DNA of 64,000 nucleotides from Epilithonimonas bovis DSM 19482 (GCF_900108115.1 NZ_FTPU01000005.1:62001-126000); one strand, 5' to 3'. Counted from the stretch's first letter, positions 1 to 9,613 are shown. Notes: a model not told the origin generated them from the sequence alone. Program-made: numbers and translations.

Positions 1-1147
1 CATAAACCCTGTAAGGGATATTCTTTTTCCGAAGCGCGTCTTCAAAAGCCCTTGTTTGCGAATTGGTCCTGTAAAGAATTGCAAAATCAGAAAAATGCCG
101 CTGCTGCGTATTATGTAATTCAAAAATGTTGGCTGAAACAAAATTGGCCTCATCAGCATCGGAAAGGCTTCGGTAAACCTTGATTTTTTCGCCAACTTCA
201 TTCTCGCTGAATACGTTTTTCTTAAACTGCTGCAGGTTTTTGGAAATCACAACATTGGCGGCATCTACAATATTTTGAGTTGACCGGTAGTTCTGCTCCA
301 GCGAAACCGTTACGGCATCCGGATAGTCTTTTTTAAAATTAAGGATGTTATAAATATTGGCTCCACGGAACGAATAAATAGACTGTGCATCGTCACCTAC
401 CACGCATATATTTTCAAATTTTGATGCTAAGGCTTTCACAATCAGATATTGGGAATGGTTGGTATCCTGGTACTCATCTACCAGGATATACCTGAACCTG
501 TCCTGGTATTTTGCAAGGACTTCTGGGAAACGAGTCAGTAATTCGTTGGTTTTCAGCAAAAGGTCATCAAAATCCATGGCGCCGTTACGGAAACAGGTAT
601 CTACATACTTTCGGTAGATCTCTCCTATCCGTTTCATATTGGCTCTTTCGTCATTCTCCATCAGCTCCGGGTTGTTAAAATAAGCGTTGACGGTGATCAG
701 GTTATTTTTATACTGCGAAATCCTGGCAAGAACTTTTTTAGGCTTGTAAACCTCGGAATCTATACTGAGATCTTTAATCACTTTTTTAAGGACATTCAGC
801 GCGTCCTGGGCATCATAAATCGTAAAATTGGACGGGAAACCAAGGTAATGCGCTTCGCTTCTCAGGATTCTGGCAAAAATGGAGTGAAAGGTTCCCATCC
901 ACAGCGATCGGGCATCACTGTTCCCCACCACTTTGGCGATACGCTCTTTCATTTCTTTCGCCGCCTTGTTGGTAAATGTCAGCGCCAGGATATTAAACGG
1001 ATCTACACCATTGGTAATGAGATGGGCAATCCGCATCGTCAGAACCCTTGTTTTGCCCGAGCCTGCGCCTGCCAAAACCATTAGCGGTCCCTGTAATGTT
1101 GTAACTGCCTCATATTGCGCTTCATTCAATCCCTTCAGATAATCCAT
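1..1147 (-). CDS. UvrD/PcrA-type DNA helicase (N-terminal part)
   Basis: ATP-dependent 3'-5' superfamily 1 DNA helicase of the UvrD/PcrA type, acting in excision repair and replication restart. Only about 382 N-terminal residues are present and the rest lies beyond position 1. The ATG is at 1147. Visible motifs are Q11 in NEAQYEAV, Walker A GAGSGKT (residues 27-33), ALTFTNKAAKEMKER (motif Ia), the DEYQDTN box near residue 222, and QSIYSFRGA near 250 (motif III). A TAnnTTTG-like -7 element (TATTTTTG on the minus strand, 1178-1171) lies just upstream. UvrD and PcrA cannot be separated without the C-terminus. The family call is secure. Confidence 0.93.
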   Translation of the reverse strand, partial: MDYLKGLNEAQYEAVTTLQGPLMVLAGAGSGKTRVLTMRIAHLITNGVDPFNILALTFTNKAAKEMKERIAKVVGNSDARSLWMGTFHSIFARILRSEAHYLGFPSNFTIYDAQDALNVLKKVIKDLSIDSEVYKPKKVLARISQYKNNLITVNAYFNNPELMENDERANMKRIGEIYRKYVDTCFRNGAMDFDDLLLKTNELLTRFPEVLAKYQDRFRYILVDEYQDTNHSQYLIVKALASKFENICVVGDDAQSIYSFRGANIYNILNFKKDYPDAVTVSLEQNYRSTQNIVDAANVVISKNLQQFKKNVFSENEVGEKIKVYRSLSDADEANFVSANIFELHNTQQRHFSDFAILYRTNSQTRAFEDALRKKNIPYRVY

Positions 1148-1713
1148 TATAGTCTCAAATTTTCAGATAACAAAAATAGGGAATTTTGAGCAATTTTTTA
1201 TTCTACGCGCCTTAATAACATTTGTCCAAAAAAGCCGGTAGCAATCTTTAAAACCATAATGAAGGATTATCAAATATGTAATAATTTCAATAACATTGAA
1301 TCCTGTGATTGACGAAGGAACAGCAGTATTATCATAATTGGATCGGAACAAAAACAGCGATATACCCCATTAATTCAAGATTTTTGGTTTTCCCTAAAAA
1401 ATTAAGCCTATCTTTAAGAATAGTTCATTCATGGCAAAGCCATAGTAAAGCCATACCAAAGCCATGGATAGTTCATGAATGAAAATCAGCAATAACATTA
1501 TCATATTGTTAATAATTATTGATTTAAATAAATATTCTGCAAATGATAAATGATTACCACCATGTTATTTTTTTCGAATAGTTTCCAAAAACCCAATGGC
1601 TTGTCTGATATTAACTTAATCTTTATCCCGTATATTTGAAAATCCGGTAATCATTAGGTATTTTTGTGCCGGTGAACATCTAATTATTATTCCAAACCCT
1701 AACATACAAACAT
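1148..1713. other. Intergenic region between two divergent genes
   Basis: This AT-rich stretch separates the leftward helicase gene from the rightward FUSC gene. It contains the helicase promoter candidate (1171-1178), a 55-bp dispersed repeat at 1427-1481, and TATATTTG at 1631-1638, which matches the Bacteroidota -7 consensus about 75 bases before the FUSC start. I see no convincing gene. A 62-codon leftward reading frame at 1163-1351 looks like chance. Confidence 0.6.
1427..1481 (-). repeat. 55-bp dispersed repeat with 11-bp period, copy 1
   Basis: Read on the minus strand, this copy matches 47202-47256 at 53 of 55 positions. The core is three units of 11 bp beginning ATGGCTTT (ending GGT, ACT and GCC/GCT), preceded by a CATGAACTATCC word. 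Weaker similarity extends to about 1400. The two copies are inverted relative to each other, and neither lies inside a recognisable gene. Confidence 0.85.
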
Positions 1714-2793
1714 TTGAAAAGGAACCATCTCAAAAAGGAAATAAGCACATTTTTTATTCTCAAACCTTCACCCAGAACCTGGCATATCCCCTTTCTTGCA
1801 GGGCTTTCGGTAGGGATTCCTTTGCTGTTCGGTTACCTCTTTGCTGATGTGCGCTCAGCTTTAACGGCCAGCCTTGCAGGATTAGTCATTCTTTACATCC
1901 CAAATTCTAAGGATATTTTTGAGATAATGATGAAAATGTTTGTCTGCTCTTTTGGGATGATTATTTCTTACATTTTTGGGCTTGTCTTCAGTTTTAATAT
2001 GTGGTTGGCGCCGGTAGCATTTGGGATTTTCTCAGGCATTGCTTACTATATTGTCAAATATTTTAACCTGAAACCACCAGGCAGTTTTTTCTTTATCATG
2101 ATGGCGTCCATGGCGATTGGCTTGCCCCACCATTGGGAAACGATCCCGCAGCGTGTGGGGATTTTTACCATAGGAACGCTGAATGCCTGTTTCATATGCA
2201 TGATCTATGGACTTTTAAAATCAAAAAAAGAGGCTAAAAGTAATATAACCACGGTACAAATTAACCCTTATGTTAACCTTGTAGAATCTTTCATTGTTGG
2301 GATTTGTATGCTGGCTTCCGTGATGGTTGGTCATATCCTCAAACTCGAATACCCATATTGGATCCCGATCTCTGCCCTTGCGGTTCTACAGGGCGTGAGC
2401 CGCTATCATATCTGGAAGCGTGGTTTGCACAGGATTTTGGGTACCATCATTGGTTTGGGCATTGCGTGGTTTATCTTTTCTTATGTCAAGGATATTCTTT
2501 GGATTTGTGTTGCCATTATCTGCCTTCAGGTTATTGTAGAACTGCTGATTACCAGGCATTATGCCCTGGCTGTCGTTTTTCTCACACCTATGGGGATCCT
2601 GTTGGCCGAGACCGGAAGCTCTACTTCACTTAATCCTGATTACCTGTTAAAAATGAGATTGTTAGAAATTTTAATAGGCAGCCTGATTGGTTGTGTAGGC
2701 GGTTGGTTTTTATACAATGAGAAAATCAGGTTTAACTCTATTAAAAACCTGCGAAAGTCGAAAGTTGTTCTGAGGAAAAGTTTCCAGAAGTAA
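1714..2793 (+). CDS. FUSC-family inner membrane protein
   Basis: Probable inner-membrane protein of the fusaric acid resistance-like (FUSC) superfamily, whose members are proposed aromatic acid or toxic metabolite exporters. The 359 residues are mostly hydrophobic, with two sets of membrane segments separated by a charged stretch near residues 165-185. The second half carries the typical FUSC block YPYWIPISALAVLQGVSR followed by RILGTIIGLG. It is about half the length of YccS-type proteins and has no large cytoplasmic domain. The first possible start is TTG at 1714, with no ATG nearby. It faces the glycosyltransferase operon convergently. The substrate is unknown. Confidence 0.75.
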   Translation: MKRNHLKKEISTFFILKPSPRTWHIPFLAGLSVGIPLLFGYLFADVRSALTASLAGLVILYIPNSKDIFEIMMKMFVCSFGMIISYIFGLVFSFNMWLAPVAFGIFSGIAYYIVKYFNLKPPGSFFFIMMASMAIGLPHHWETIPQRVGIFTIGTLNACFICMIYGLLKSKKEAKSNITTVQINPYVNLVESFIVGICMLASVMVGHILKLEYPYWIPISALAVLQGVSRYHIWKRGLHRILGTIIGLGIAWFIFSYVKDILWICVAIICLQVIVELLITRHYALAVVFLTPMGILLAETGSSTSLNPDYLLKMRLLEILIGSLIGCVGGWFLYNEKIRFNSIKNLRKSKVVLRKSFQK

Positions 2794-2812
2794 GTAATCC
2801 GTTTTATGTACC

Positions 2813-3868
2813 TTACCTATGGTTTTTACAACTATCAATCAGTTGCTGTAATTGATGGGCGACAGTCTCTTTTGAGTAATCTGTAAAGTTGAATGCCTGC
2901 TTCCTAAGTTCTGAAATTTGATGTTGAAGGTCAGGCTTTTCTTTTATGATAAAATTAAGGCCTGATGTGTATGTTGACGGGAAAATAGCCGGCTTCCCAT
3001 ACCTGATGGCATCGCCAATGTTACCGCTAATTTTCGTTTCTCCATAAATTTCCCTGACAGAGAAAAACTCAGTCTCCTGTCGGATGGGGCAATACAAAAC
3101 ATCTGCTTTTTTCATTTCCAGATCAAATTCCAGTTGCGGGATTTTCTCTGTAAAATATTTGAAACTGATAAAATCAGGAAGCCTCTGTTCCACATTTTTG
3201 AGTTGTTCCAACACCCTGCCGGATGCTTTTCCCAAAAAAACAAATTCGTAATTGATGCCGATAGCCTCAAACTTTTCCAATTTTATAAAAAGCGAATTGT
3301 AATCTCGCCTGCTTTGTGAAACTGCACCAGGAATTACAATTCTGATTGCTTCTTGTAATAAGTTTTGAGAATTAAATTGATTGAAATAAATTGGTAAAAA
3401 TTTGAGATTATTATCTTTTGACATCAGTTCATCAATTCCTAAAAGATAATTGGCTTTCTGATAGACTTTGGGAGCTTCCAACAATCCTTCTTTCAGCAGT
3501 AATTTTAACCTGTACTTAAAATCTTTTTTAAATATATTCTTAATCAAATCCCATTTTGAGGCTTTTGTAAAATTAAGATTATGGACAATAAGCGCCGTAT
3601 TGTACTTCTCCGCAAGAGCCTTATAAACAATGAAATGGCGATGCACAGTTCCAACAATAATCAGATCATAGGTTTTTTTTTCAAGGACGTCCAAAAGGTT
3701 AGAGTAGTCAGTGATGTAAATATTTTCCTCCCTGATATTCAGTAGTTTGAATATCTTCTGAGAAAAGTAAAAATCCACCAGCAATGTCTTAGAATCTTTG
3801 GTTAATTCGTAAAATTGGGCAGCGATCTCAGCATGGGTATCAAGCTCTATATAGGCGATTTTATTCAT
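2813..3868 (-). CDS. Glycosyltransferase-like protein (probable GT-B fold)
   Basis: A 351-residue protein translationally coupled to the upstream glycosyltransferase by an ATGA overlap (ATG at 3868, stop of the upstream gene at 3867-3865). This overlap decides the start over an upstream ATG at 3898. The layout suggests a two-domain GT-B enzyme: an N-terminal part with DLIIVGTVHRHF and ALIVHN, then a second domain starting IRIVIPGAVSQSRRDY, with EFVFLGKA and ADVLYCPI. Late in the protein GNIGDAIRYGKPAIFPSTY resembles the nucleotide-sugar-binding region of GT4-like enzymes. The role is inferred from fold-like pattern and neighbour. No family was recognised with certainty. Confidence 0.6.
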   Translation of the reverse strand: MNKIAYIELDTHAEIAAQFYELTKDSKTLLVDFYFSQKIFKLLNIREENIYITDYSNLLDVLEKKTYDLIIVGTVHRHFIVYKALAEKYNTALIVHNLNFTKASKWDLIKNIFKKDFKYRLKLLLKEGLLEAPKVYQKANYLLGIDELMSKDNNLKFLPIYFNQFNSQNLLQEAIRIVIPGAVSQSRRDYNSLFIKLEKFEAIGINYEFVFLGKASGRVLEQLKNVEQRLPDFISFKYFTEKIPQLEFDLEMKKADVLYCPIRQETEFFSVREIYGETKISGNIGDAIRYGKPAIFPSTYTSGLNFIIKEKPDLQHQISELRKQAFNFTDYSKETVAHQLQQLIDSCKNHR

Positions 3869-4776
3869 AATCCGAAGTTTTTCCAAAATTCTTTCCACCG
3901 CAGGTTCCTTATGAATTTGATTTCTTGCGGGCTTAGTTGCCGTTTACTTTTTTGTTTAAGGAAAGAATTGATTGTTACAAAAAACTCCTTAACGGATTGA
4001 TTTTTAAAAGAAGACTTTGCGGAAGAGATCATCGCCAAAGGTAAGCTGAGCCCAATATTGTAAAAATACTGTCCCAATTTTTCAGCTTTCTGAGATTTGT
4101 ATTTGTAAGCTGTCGGGCGCAAATGCTTTACCCAGAGATCCTTGATGGTAAGCACTTCCCAATGGTGCATTTTGGCGAGAAGAATATCCAGGTTGTCCCA
4201 TCCAAGAACAGGCCGCAGACCATCCATCGATACAAAACATTCTTTTCGGTAAGCTTTCACAGGGCCACGCACGTGGTCTTTGGAAGACAGGTTTTCAAAA
4301 ACCCAGTCTCTGTTTTGATTACTGAAGTCTGCCCAGTTTTCACTTTGTTTCCTAAGGTTTTTGATTTCCGGGTTTTGTTTATAATTTCTGATATAGACCA
4401 AACCGGAGACAATCCCAGCTTTTGGGTTTCTCTCAAAAATATAATTGATTTTTTCCAGGTAATTTTTAGGAAATACAATATCTGCATCAAATTTACAGAT
4501 GACATCATACTGCTCCCAATCTACAGACTGCAGTCCGTGGTTAAATGTCCTCACCACTTTAGCACCCGGCTGGTGCGCAGAAGTCTCTAATGTCTGAAGC
4601 TGAAAATTAGAGGTTTGAGTAAGGAAATCCTGCACGATTTCTCCGGTCTTATCAGTGGAGCCGTCATTGACAACTACACATAAAAAATCCTGGAAACTCT
4701 GTTTTTTAAGAGAATCCAGACAGAGAAAAATATTTTGTTCCTCGTTATGGGCGGGGATGATAATCAGGAATTTCAA
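3865..4776 (-). CDS. Glycosyltransferase family 2
   Basis: A 303-residue GT-A enzyme of family 2, transferring a sugar from a nucleotide sugar to an unknown acceptor. It begins with the family hallmark FLIIIPAHNEEQNI and has VVNDGSTDKT near residue 35. The metal-binding DAD (in VICKFDADIVFPKNYL) lies near residue 98, and a GLRPVLGWDNLDIL acceptor-side block follows. No membrane anchor is apparent. It lies 4 bases after aspA and overlaps the next glycosyltransferase by 4 bases, so all three are probably cotranscribed. Pairing with a metabolic lyase looks incidental. Confidence 0.85.
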   Translation of the reverse strand: MKFLIIIPAHNEEQNIFLCLDSLKKQSFQDFLCVVVNDGSTDKTGEIVQDFLTQTSNFQLQTLETSAHQPGAKVVRTFNHGLQSVDWEQYDVICKFDADIVFPKNYLEKINYIFERNPKAGIVSGLVYIRNYKQNPEIKNLRKQSENWADFSNQNRDWVFENLSSKDHVRGPVKAYRKECFVSMDGLRPVLGWDNLDILLAKMHHWEVLTIKDLWVKHLRPTAYKYKSQKAEKLGQYFYNIGLSLPLAMISSAKSSFKNQSVKEFFVTINSFLKQKSKRQLSPQEIKFIRNLRWKEFWKNFGL

Positions 4777-4780
4777 TAGG

Positions 4781-6190
4781 CTAGATTAATATTTTATTGT
4801 GAGGATTCAGCATGTTTTTCGGATCCAGAATTTCATCCAGTTTTTCCTGGGACAACAACTGATGTTCTATCACCAGATCGTAGACACTTTTGCCGGTTTC
4901 CAAAGCTTCCTTAGCAATTTTTGTGGAATTTTTGTAACCAATATATGGGTTAAGCGCCGTTACAATACCAATGCTGTTTTTTACCATATTAAGGCATACT
5001 TCTTTGTTCGCAGTAATGCCAACAACACATTTCTCCCGAAGTGTATCCAGGGCATTACAAAGAAAATGATTGTTCTCCATAATGGCATGGCAAAGAACAG
5101 GCTCCATCACATTCAGCTGTAGTTGGCCGGCTTCGGCAGCAAAAGTCACGGTCAAATCGTTCCCAATCACTTTATAACAAACCTGGTTGACCACTTCCGG
5201 AATCACCGGATTTACTTTTCCTGGCATGATGGATGATCCGGGCTGCATTGGCGGAAGATTGATCTCATACAAACCAGCGCGTGGGCCCGATGAGAGCAGT
5301 CTCAGGTCATTGCATATCTTGGACAGTTTGACAGCCATCCGTTTCATGGCAGATGAGTAGATGACATAAGCTCCGGTATCGGGAGTTGCTTCTACGAGAT
5401 CCGGGGCAGAAACAATTGGGATTCCCGTTATCTGCGCCAGGTTTTCTGCACATCTTTTGGCGTAACCTGTTGGTGCATTAATGCCTGTTCCAATAGCGGT
5501 GGCACCCATGTTAAGCTCCACAAAAAGTTTGGCATTGTTATTCAGTTTTTCGATGTCTTCTTCCAGCGTCGCTGCAAAGGCTTCAAACTCCTGCCCCATC
5601 GTCATTGGCACCGCATCCTGAAGTTGTGTGCGCCCCATCTTGATGACATCCTGAAACTCAAACCCTTTTCGGCGGAAGGCTTCAACAATCTGCTGTAGCT
5701 TTTCTACCAAGATCTTATTCATATTATAAAGTGCAATTTTTATCGCACTGGGATAAGCATCGTTGGTACTTTGGGACAGATTGATATGATCATTGGGTGA
5801 ACAGTACTGATATTCGCCTTTCTGATGGCCAAGGAGTTCCAAAGTGATATTGGCAATCACCTCGTTGGTATTCATATTAACCGAAGTTCCGGCCCCTCCC
5901 TGAATCATATCAATGGGAAATTCATAATTGTATTTTCCTGATATAACCGCGTCACAGGCCTTATCAATGTGTTGGTATAGATTTTCGTCTAGCAGTCCCA
6001 GTTCATAATTGGTTTTCGCTGCTCCTTTTTTTACGTAGCCAAGGGCTTTTACAAATTCGGGATACGAAAACAATTTCTGACCCGAAATGTTGAAGTTATT
6101 AATGGCTCGCTGTGTCTGTACTCCGTAATAAGCTCCAATGGGTACCTGTAACTCACCCAGCAAATCGCTTTCTAATCTATACTGTTCCAT
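4781..6190 (-). CDS. aspA: Aspartate ammonia-lyase
   Basis: Aspartase converts L-aspartate to fumarate and ammonia in the cytosol. The 469-residue length is normal for the family. Visible motifs are GAYYGVQTQRAINNF at the N-terminus, the region near residue 140 with SQSTNDAYPS, GRTQLQDAVPMTMGQEF, and the fumarase/aspartase signature GSSIMPGKVNPVIPE near residue 318, whose flexible loop carries the catalytic serine. Class II fumarase is the main alternative, but the N-terminal ESDLLGELQVP favours aspartase. It is the first gene of the operon with the two glycosyltransferases. Confidence 0.92.
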   Translation of the reverse strand: MEQYRLESDLLGELQVPIGAYYGVQTQRAINNFNISGQKLFSYPEFVKALGYVKKGAAKTNYELGLLDENLYQHIDKACDAVISGKYNYEFPIDMIQGGAGTSVNMNTNEVIANITLELLGHQKGEYQYCSPNDHINLSQSTNDAYPSAIKIALYNMNKILVEKLQQIVEAFRRKGFEFQDVIKMGRTQLQDAVPMTMGQEFEAFAATLEEDIEKLNNNAKLFVELNMGATAIGTGINAPTGYAKRCAENLAQITGIPIVSAPDLVEATPDTGAYVIYSSAMKRMAVKLSKICNDLRLLSSGPRAGLYEINLPPMQPGSSIMPGKVNPVIPEVVNQVCYKVIGNDLTVTFAAEAGQLQLNVMEPVLCHAIMENNHFLCNALDTLREKCVVGITANKEVCLNMVKNSIGIVTALNPYIGYKNSTKIAKEALETGKSVYDLVIEHQLLSQEKLDEILDPKNMLNPHNKILI

Positions 6191-6265
6191 GATTGATTTT
6201 TGAAAACGGAAAGTTACAGAATATTTGAAATATTTTTTCTATTTTTAATGAATATATAACTCGGG

Positions 6266-6466
6266 ATGTTCAAGGGATTATGGATTAAAGATATTATAAT
6301 TACAGTCGGGGCATTTATTTATTACTGCCTCAATGGTTTTTATCAGCCTCACTCAAGCTTGGCTGATGTAAAAATTTGAACGAAGAAATTGGGTTCCGGG
6401 CTGTTATTCCTCTTATTGATATTAGTTCTTATCCTCTGGAAAATCATTTTGCACTATCAATTTTAA
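6266..6466 (+). pseudogene. Small two-TM protein ORF split by an in-frame TGA
   Basis: An ATG at 6266 opens 37 codons containing a hydrophobic segment (DIIITVGAFIYY) and stops at TGA 6377-6379. The same frame continues without another stop to TAA at 6464-6466 and encodes KKLGSGLLFLLLILVLILWK, a clear second membrane segment. One substitution (TGA to a sense codon) would restore a 66-residue two-TM protein. Either the gene is decayed, or the TGA is a base-call error or is read through. The family was not recognised. It ends 13 bases before the promoter of the next gene. Confidence 0.5.
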
Positions 6467-6479
6467 AATTTTGATGACT

Positions 6480-6487
6480 TACCTTTG
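6480..6487 (+). promoter_or_regulatory. Bacteroidota -7 promoter element for the MFS gene
   Basis: TACCTTTG matches the TAnnTTTG consensus exactly. Transcription would be expected to begin about 6-8 bases downstream, near 6493-6496. That rules out a TTG at 6485 as start codon, because it overlaps the element, and favours ATG 6506, or ATG 6497 on an almost leaderless message. No clear -33 TTTG lies at the usual spacing. Confidence 0.45.
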
Positions 6488-6505
6488 CAAACTATTATGG
6501 ATGTT

Positions 6506-7699
6506 ATGAATGTAAAAAGCGAACAACCGAAGAATCTTTTTTTATCTTTAATTTCTTACATATCTTTCACATTTATAGGTTATTTCATCATTGGGCTGTC
6601 ATTGTCTGTATTACCTATTTTTATCAGTAAAACCCTTGGCTTCAGTATGCTTGTGGCGGGCATTGTCATCAGTTTGCAGTATTTGACGACATTTTTGATG
6701 CGTGCCTATTCAGGGAAAATTGTCGATCAAAAAGGACCAAAACCAGCTGTCATTGGGAGTATGCTGAGTTTTACATTAACCGGTGTTATTTTGATGGCAG
6801 CTTACTATTTCAGGTTTTCACCTGCGGTAAGTCTTGTATTTTTGATTATTACAAGATTGCTCACGGGCTGCGCAGAGGGCATGGTTGGCGCCAGCCCTAT
6901 CAACTGGGCCATTTTAGTATTGGGCGAGCAGAATACCGCCAAAATTATTTCTTATAACGGTGTTGCTTCGTATGGTGCTTTGGCTTTAGGTGCTTTTTCC
7001 GGTGTTATCATGGTGCAGGATTTAACATTTTACGGCCTAGGTATTTTGATCATATGTGCAGGGCTGGCAGGTTACCTTATGGCCAGAAACAAACAAAACA
7101 AAATCGGAGTGCAATCTGCAGAAAAACAACGTTCGTTTTGGTCTGTCCTGGCTGAAGTTGCACCTTTCGGGTTTTGCCTGGCTTTTGGTGGTTTAGGCTT
7201 CGCAACCATTTCCACGTTTATAACTTTGTATTACGATTATTATCATTGGAAAGACGGCGCACTTTGCCTTTCGGTTTTTGGGATTCTTTTTGTGTTTTCG
7301 AGGATTGTTTTCAGTAATGCTATCAATACATTTGGAGGAATAAAAGTTGCGATTGCCAGTTTGGCGGTAGAAACGGTAGGATTAACGATTATAAGTCTGT
7401 CTCATCAATCATTTATGGCATTGATTGGTGCCGGGATTACCGGATTGGGGTTTTCATTGATTTTTCCGGCTTTGGGTGTCATGGCCATCAAAACTGTTCC
7501 GCCTTCCAATCAGGGTTCAGCATTGGCTGGTTATGGCTTGTTTATCGATATCTCTTTAGGCATTACCGGGCCGTTGATTGGTAGTGTAGCCGATAATTTT
7601 GGACTGCCATACATTTTTCCCTTCAGTGTAGGGATTGTACTAATCGGGCTGGCCTTAGCCTATTATTTAAAAATCAAAGATTCTGCTGTCCAGCTATAG
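6506..7699 (+). CDS. MFS transporter, YhhS-like
   Basis: Twelve-segment major facilitator carrier of 397 residues in the inner membrane. The second-half block GLGFSLIFPALGVMAI followed by GYGLFIDISLGITGP matches the YhhS/YfcJ group, annotated elsewhere as putative arabinose or drug efflux carriers. The N-terminal half has MRAYSGKIVDQKGPKPAVI, the cytoplasmic loop 2-3 signature (G-K-x-x-D-x-x-G-P-K). The start was set at ATG 6506 because the promoter element overlaps the upstream TTG. ATG 6497 is the alternative. The substrate is not predictable. It stands alone between the broken small ORF and prfC. Confidence 0.8.
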   Translation: MNVKSEQPKNLFLSLISYISFTFIGYFIIGLSLSVLPIFISKTLGFSMLVAGIVISLQYLTTFLMRAYSGKIVDQKGPKPAVIGSMLSFTLTGVILMAAYYFRFSPAVSLVFLIITRLLTGCAEGMVGASPINWAILVLGEQNTAKIISYNGVASYGALALGAFSGVIMVQDLTFYGLGILIICAGLAGYLMARNKQNKIGVQSAEKQRSFWSVLAEVAPFGFCLAFGGLGFATISTFITLYYDYYHWKDGALCLSVFGILFVFSRIVFSNAINTFGGIKVAIASLAVETVGLTIISLSHQSFMALIGAGITGLGFSLIFPALGVMAIKTVPPSNQGSALAGYGLFIDISLGITGPLIGSVADNFGLPYIFPFSVGIVLIGLALAYYLKIKDSAVQL

Positions 7700-7965
7700 A
7701 ATTAATGTCATTAAAATTATTTTGATTGATCAAGCTATGATTTTATTCTTTTTTGAATCCTCTCGTTGATTTTACAGATTAAGTTGTTTTTTTCTTTTTA
7801 ATTCATGAAATTCATGGAATCTGCGAGAATTGTATTTTTAAGTAAAAAGTATAACATATGATGTGCTGACCCTGAAACTTTAATTTCTATACTTCATAAT
7901 TATAAAAAACCGAAGGCTTTCAGGATTCGATAAAAATCACGATTTTTGCAGTCTCAAATTTTATT

Positions 7966-9558
7966 ATGTCTCTAGAACAGGAAATCAGCAAAAGAAAAAC
8001 CTTCGGAATCATCTCTCACCCCGATGCCGGTAAAACGACATTAACGGAAAAACTCCTTCTTTTTGGGGGTGCGATTCAGGAAGCCGGTGCGGTAAAATCA
8101 AACAAAATCAAAAAAGGTGCAACCTCCGACTTTATGGAGATAGAGCGCCAGAGAGGGATTTCTGTAGCGACTTCTGTTTTGGCTTTTGAATACAGAGATC
8201 ACAAAATCAATATCCTGGATACGCCTGGTCACAAGGATTTTGCAGAAGATACTTACCGTACACTGACTGCGGTAGACTCTGTGATTGTGGTGATAGATGT
8301 GGCAAAAGGTGTGGAGGAACAGACCGAAAAACTGGTTCAGGTCTGCAGAATGAGGAACATACCGATGATTGTTTTCATCAATAAGCTAGACCGTGAAGGT
8401 AAAGATGCGTTTGACCTTTTGGATGAAGTAGAACAGAAACTGGGATTAACTGTTTGCCCGCTTTCTCTGCCCATAGGTATGGGAAGCGACTTTCAGGGGA
8501 TTTATAACATTTGGGAAAATAATATTCAGTTATTCCTGGAAGAGAAAAAACAAAAAGTAGGAGAATCGGTAAAATTTGATGATATCAGCGATGCTTCTAT
8601 TGATGAAGCTATTGGTGAAAAAGCTGCACAGACACTCCGGGATGAATTAGAACTCATACAGACTGTTTATCCCGAATTTAACCGGGAAGATTATATGAAT
8701 GGTGAACAGCAACCGGTTTTCTTCGGCTCCGCTTTGAATAATTTTGGTGTCCGTGAGTTATTGAACGCTTTTATCGATATTGCGCCAATGCCACAGCCAA
8801 AAGAAAGTGAAACGCGACTTGTGAAACCGGAAGAAACTCAATTCACGGGATTTGTGTTTAAAATCCACGCCAATATGGACCCTAAACACCGGGACCGACT
8901 GGCGTTTGTAAAAATCGTTTCCGGAACCTTCAAAAGAAATGAAAATTACCTGCTTGTAAGAGAAGGTAAAAAGATGAAATTCTCCTCTCCTAACGCTTTC
9001 TTCGCTGATAAAAAAGAAGTGGTGGATGAGAGTTTCCCCGGCGATATTGTTGGCCTCCATGACACGGGAAGTTTCCGGATTGGTGATACTTTGACAGCCG
9101 GCGAAAAGCTGAGTTTCAAAGGAATCCCAAGTTTCTCACCGGAGCATTTCCGTTATATCAATAATAATGATCCGCTGAAAGCGAAACAATTGGCAAAAGG
9201 TGTAGATCAATTGATGGATGAAGGTGTAGCGCAGCTGTTTACTCTGGAAATGAACGGCCGAAAAATCATCGGAACCGTTGGTGCTCTTCAGTACGAAGTA
9301 ATCCAATACCGACTGGAACACGAATACGGTGCAAAATGTACTTATGAGCCTATCAGTATTCACAAAGCGTGCTGGATTGAGGCGGATGAAAAATCAGACG
9401 AATTCAAAGAATTTGCACGATTGAAACAACGTTTCCTCGCAAGAGATAAATATGACCAGCTGGTTTTTCTGGCTGATTCCTCTTTCACCATTCATATGAC
9501 ACAGGAGAAATTCCCGAATGTGAAACTGCATTTTATCAGTGAGTTTCAGCATGAATAA
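7966..9558 (+). CDS. prfC: Peptide chain release factor 3
   Basis: GTPase RF3, which removes RF1/RF2 from the ribosome after peptide release. The length of 530 residues is typical. The G domain is complete: G1 GIISHPDAGKTTL (residues 14-26), G2 region RQRGISVATSV, G3 DTPGHKDFAEDT and G4 NKLDREG. Domain II and the C-terminal RF3 domain follow (GALQYEVIQYRLEHEYG near residue 440). The motif order distinguishes it from EF-G, which is longer. It is probably monocistronic: about 265 bases of AT-rich non-coding sequence precede it, and rsmA follows behind its own promoter. Confidence 0.95.
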   Translation: MSLEQEISKRKTFGIISHPDAGKTTLTEKLLLFGGAIQEAGAVKSNKIKKGATSDFMEIERQRGISVATSVLAFEYRDHKINILDTPGHKDFAEDTYRTLTAVDSVIVVIDVAKGVEEQTEKLVQVCRMRNIPMIVFINKLDREGKDAFDLLDEVEQKLGLTVCPLSLPIGMGSDFQGIYNIWENNIQLFLEEKKQKVGESVKFDDISDASIDEAIGEKAAQTLRDELELIQTVYPEFNREDYMNGEQQPVFFGSALNNFGVRELLNAFIDIAPMPQPKESETRLVKPEETQFTGFVFKIHANMDPKHRDRLAFVKIVSGTFKRNENYLLVREGKKMKFSSPNAFFADKKEVVDESFPGDIVGLHDTGSFRIGDTLTAGEKLSFKGIPSFSPEHFRYINNNDPLKAKQLAKGVDQLMDEGVAQLFTLEMNGRKIIGTVGALQYEVIQYRLEHEYGAKCTYEPISIHKACWIEADEKSDEFKEFARLKQRFLARDKYDQLVFLADSSFTIHMTQEKFPNVKLHFISEFQHE

Positions 9559-9570
9559 TCAATATTAAGG

Positions 9571-9600
9571 ATTGATCCTACAACAATTAACCTAACTTTG
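9571..9600 (+). promoter_or_regulatory. Promoter of rsmA (-33/-7)
   Basis: ATTG at 9571-9574 and TAACTTTG at 9593-9600 are separated by 18 bases. This fits the TTTG-N17-23-TAnnTTTG promoter known from Bacteroidota. The -7 element ends 13 bases before the start codon, so the leader is only a few bases long. Confidence 0.6.
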
Positions 9601-9613
9601 TAAAAAAACAGCA

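Noticed and set aside
1163-1351. A 62-codon leftward frame upstream of the helicase gene
   Set aside because: AT-rich with no family resemblance, and it overlaps the likely helicase promoter.
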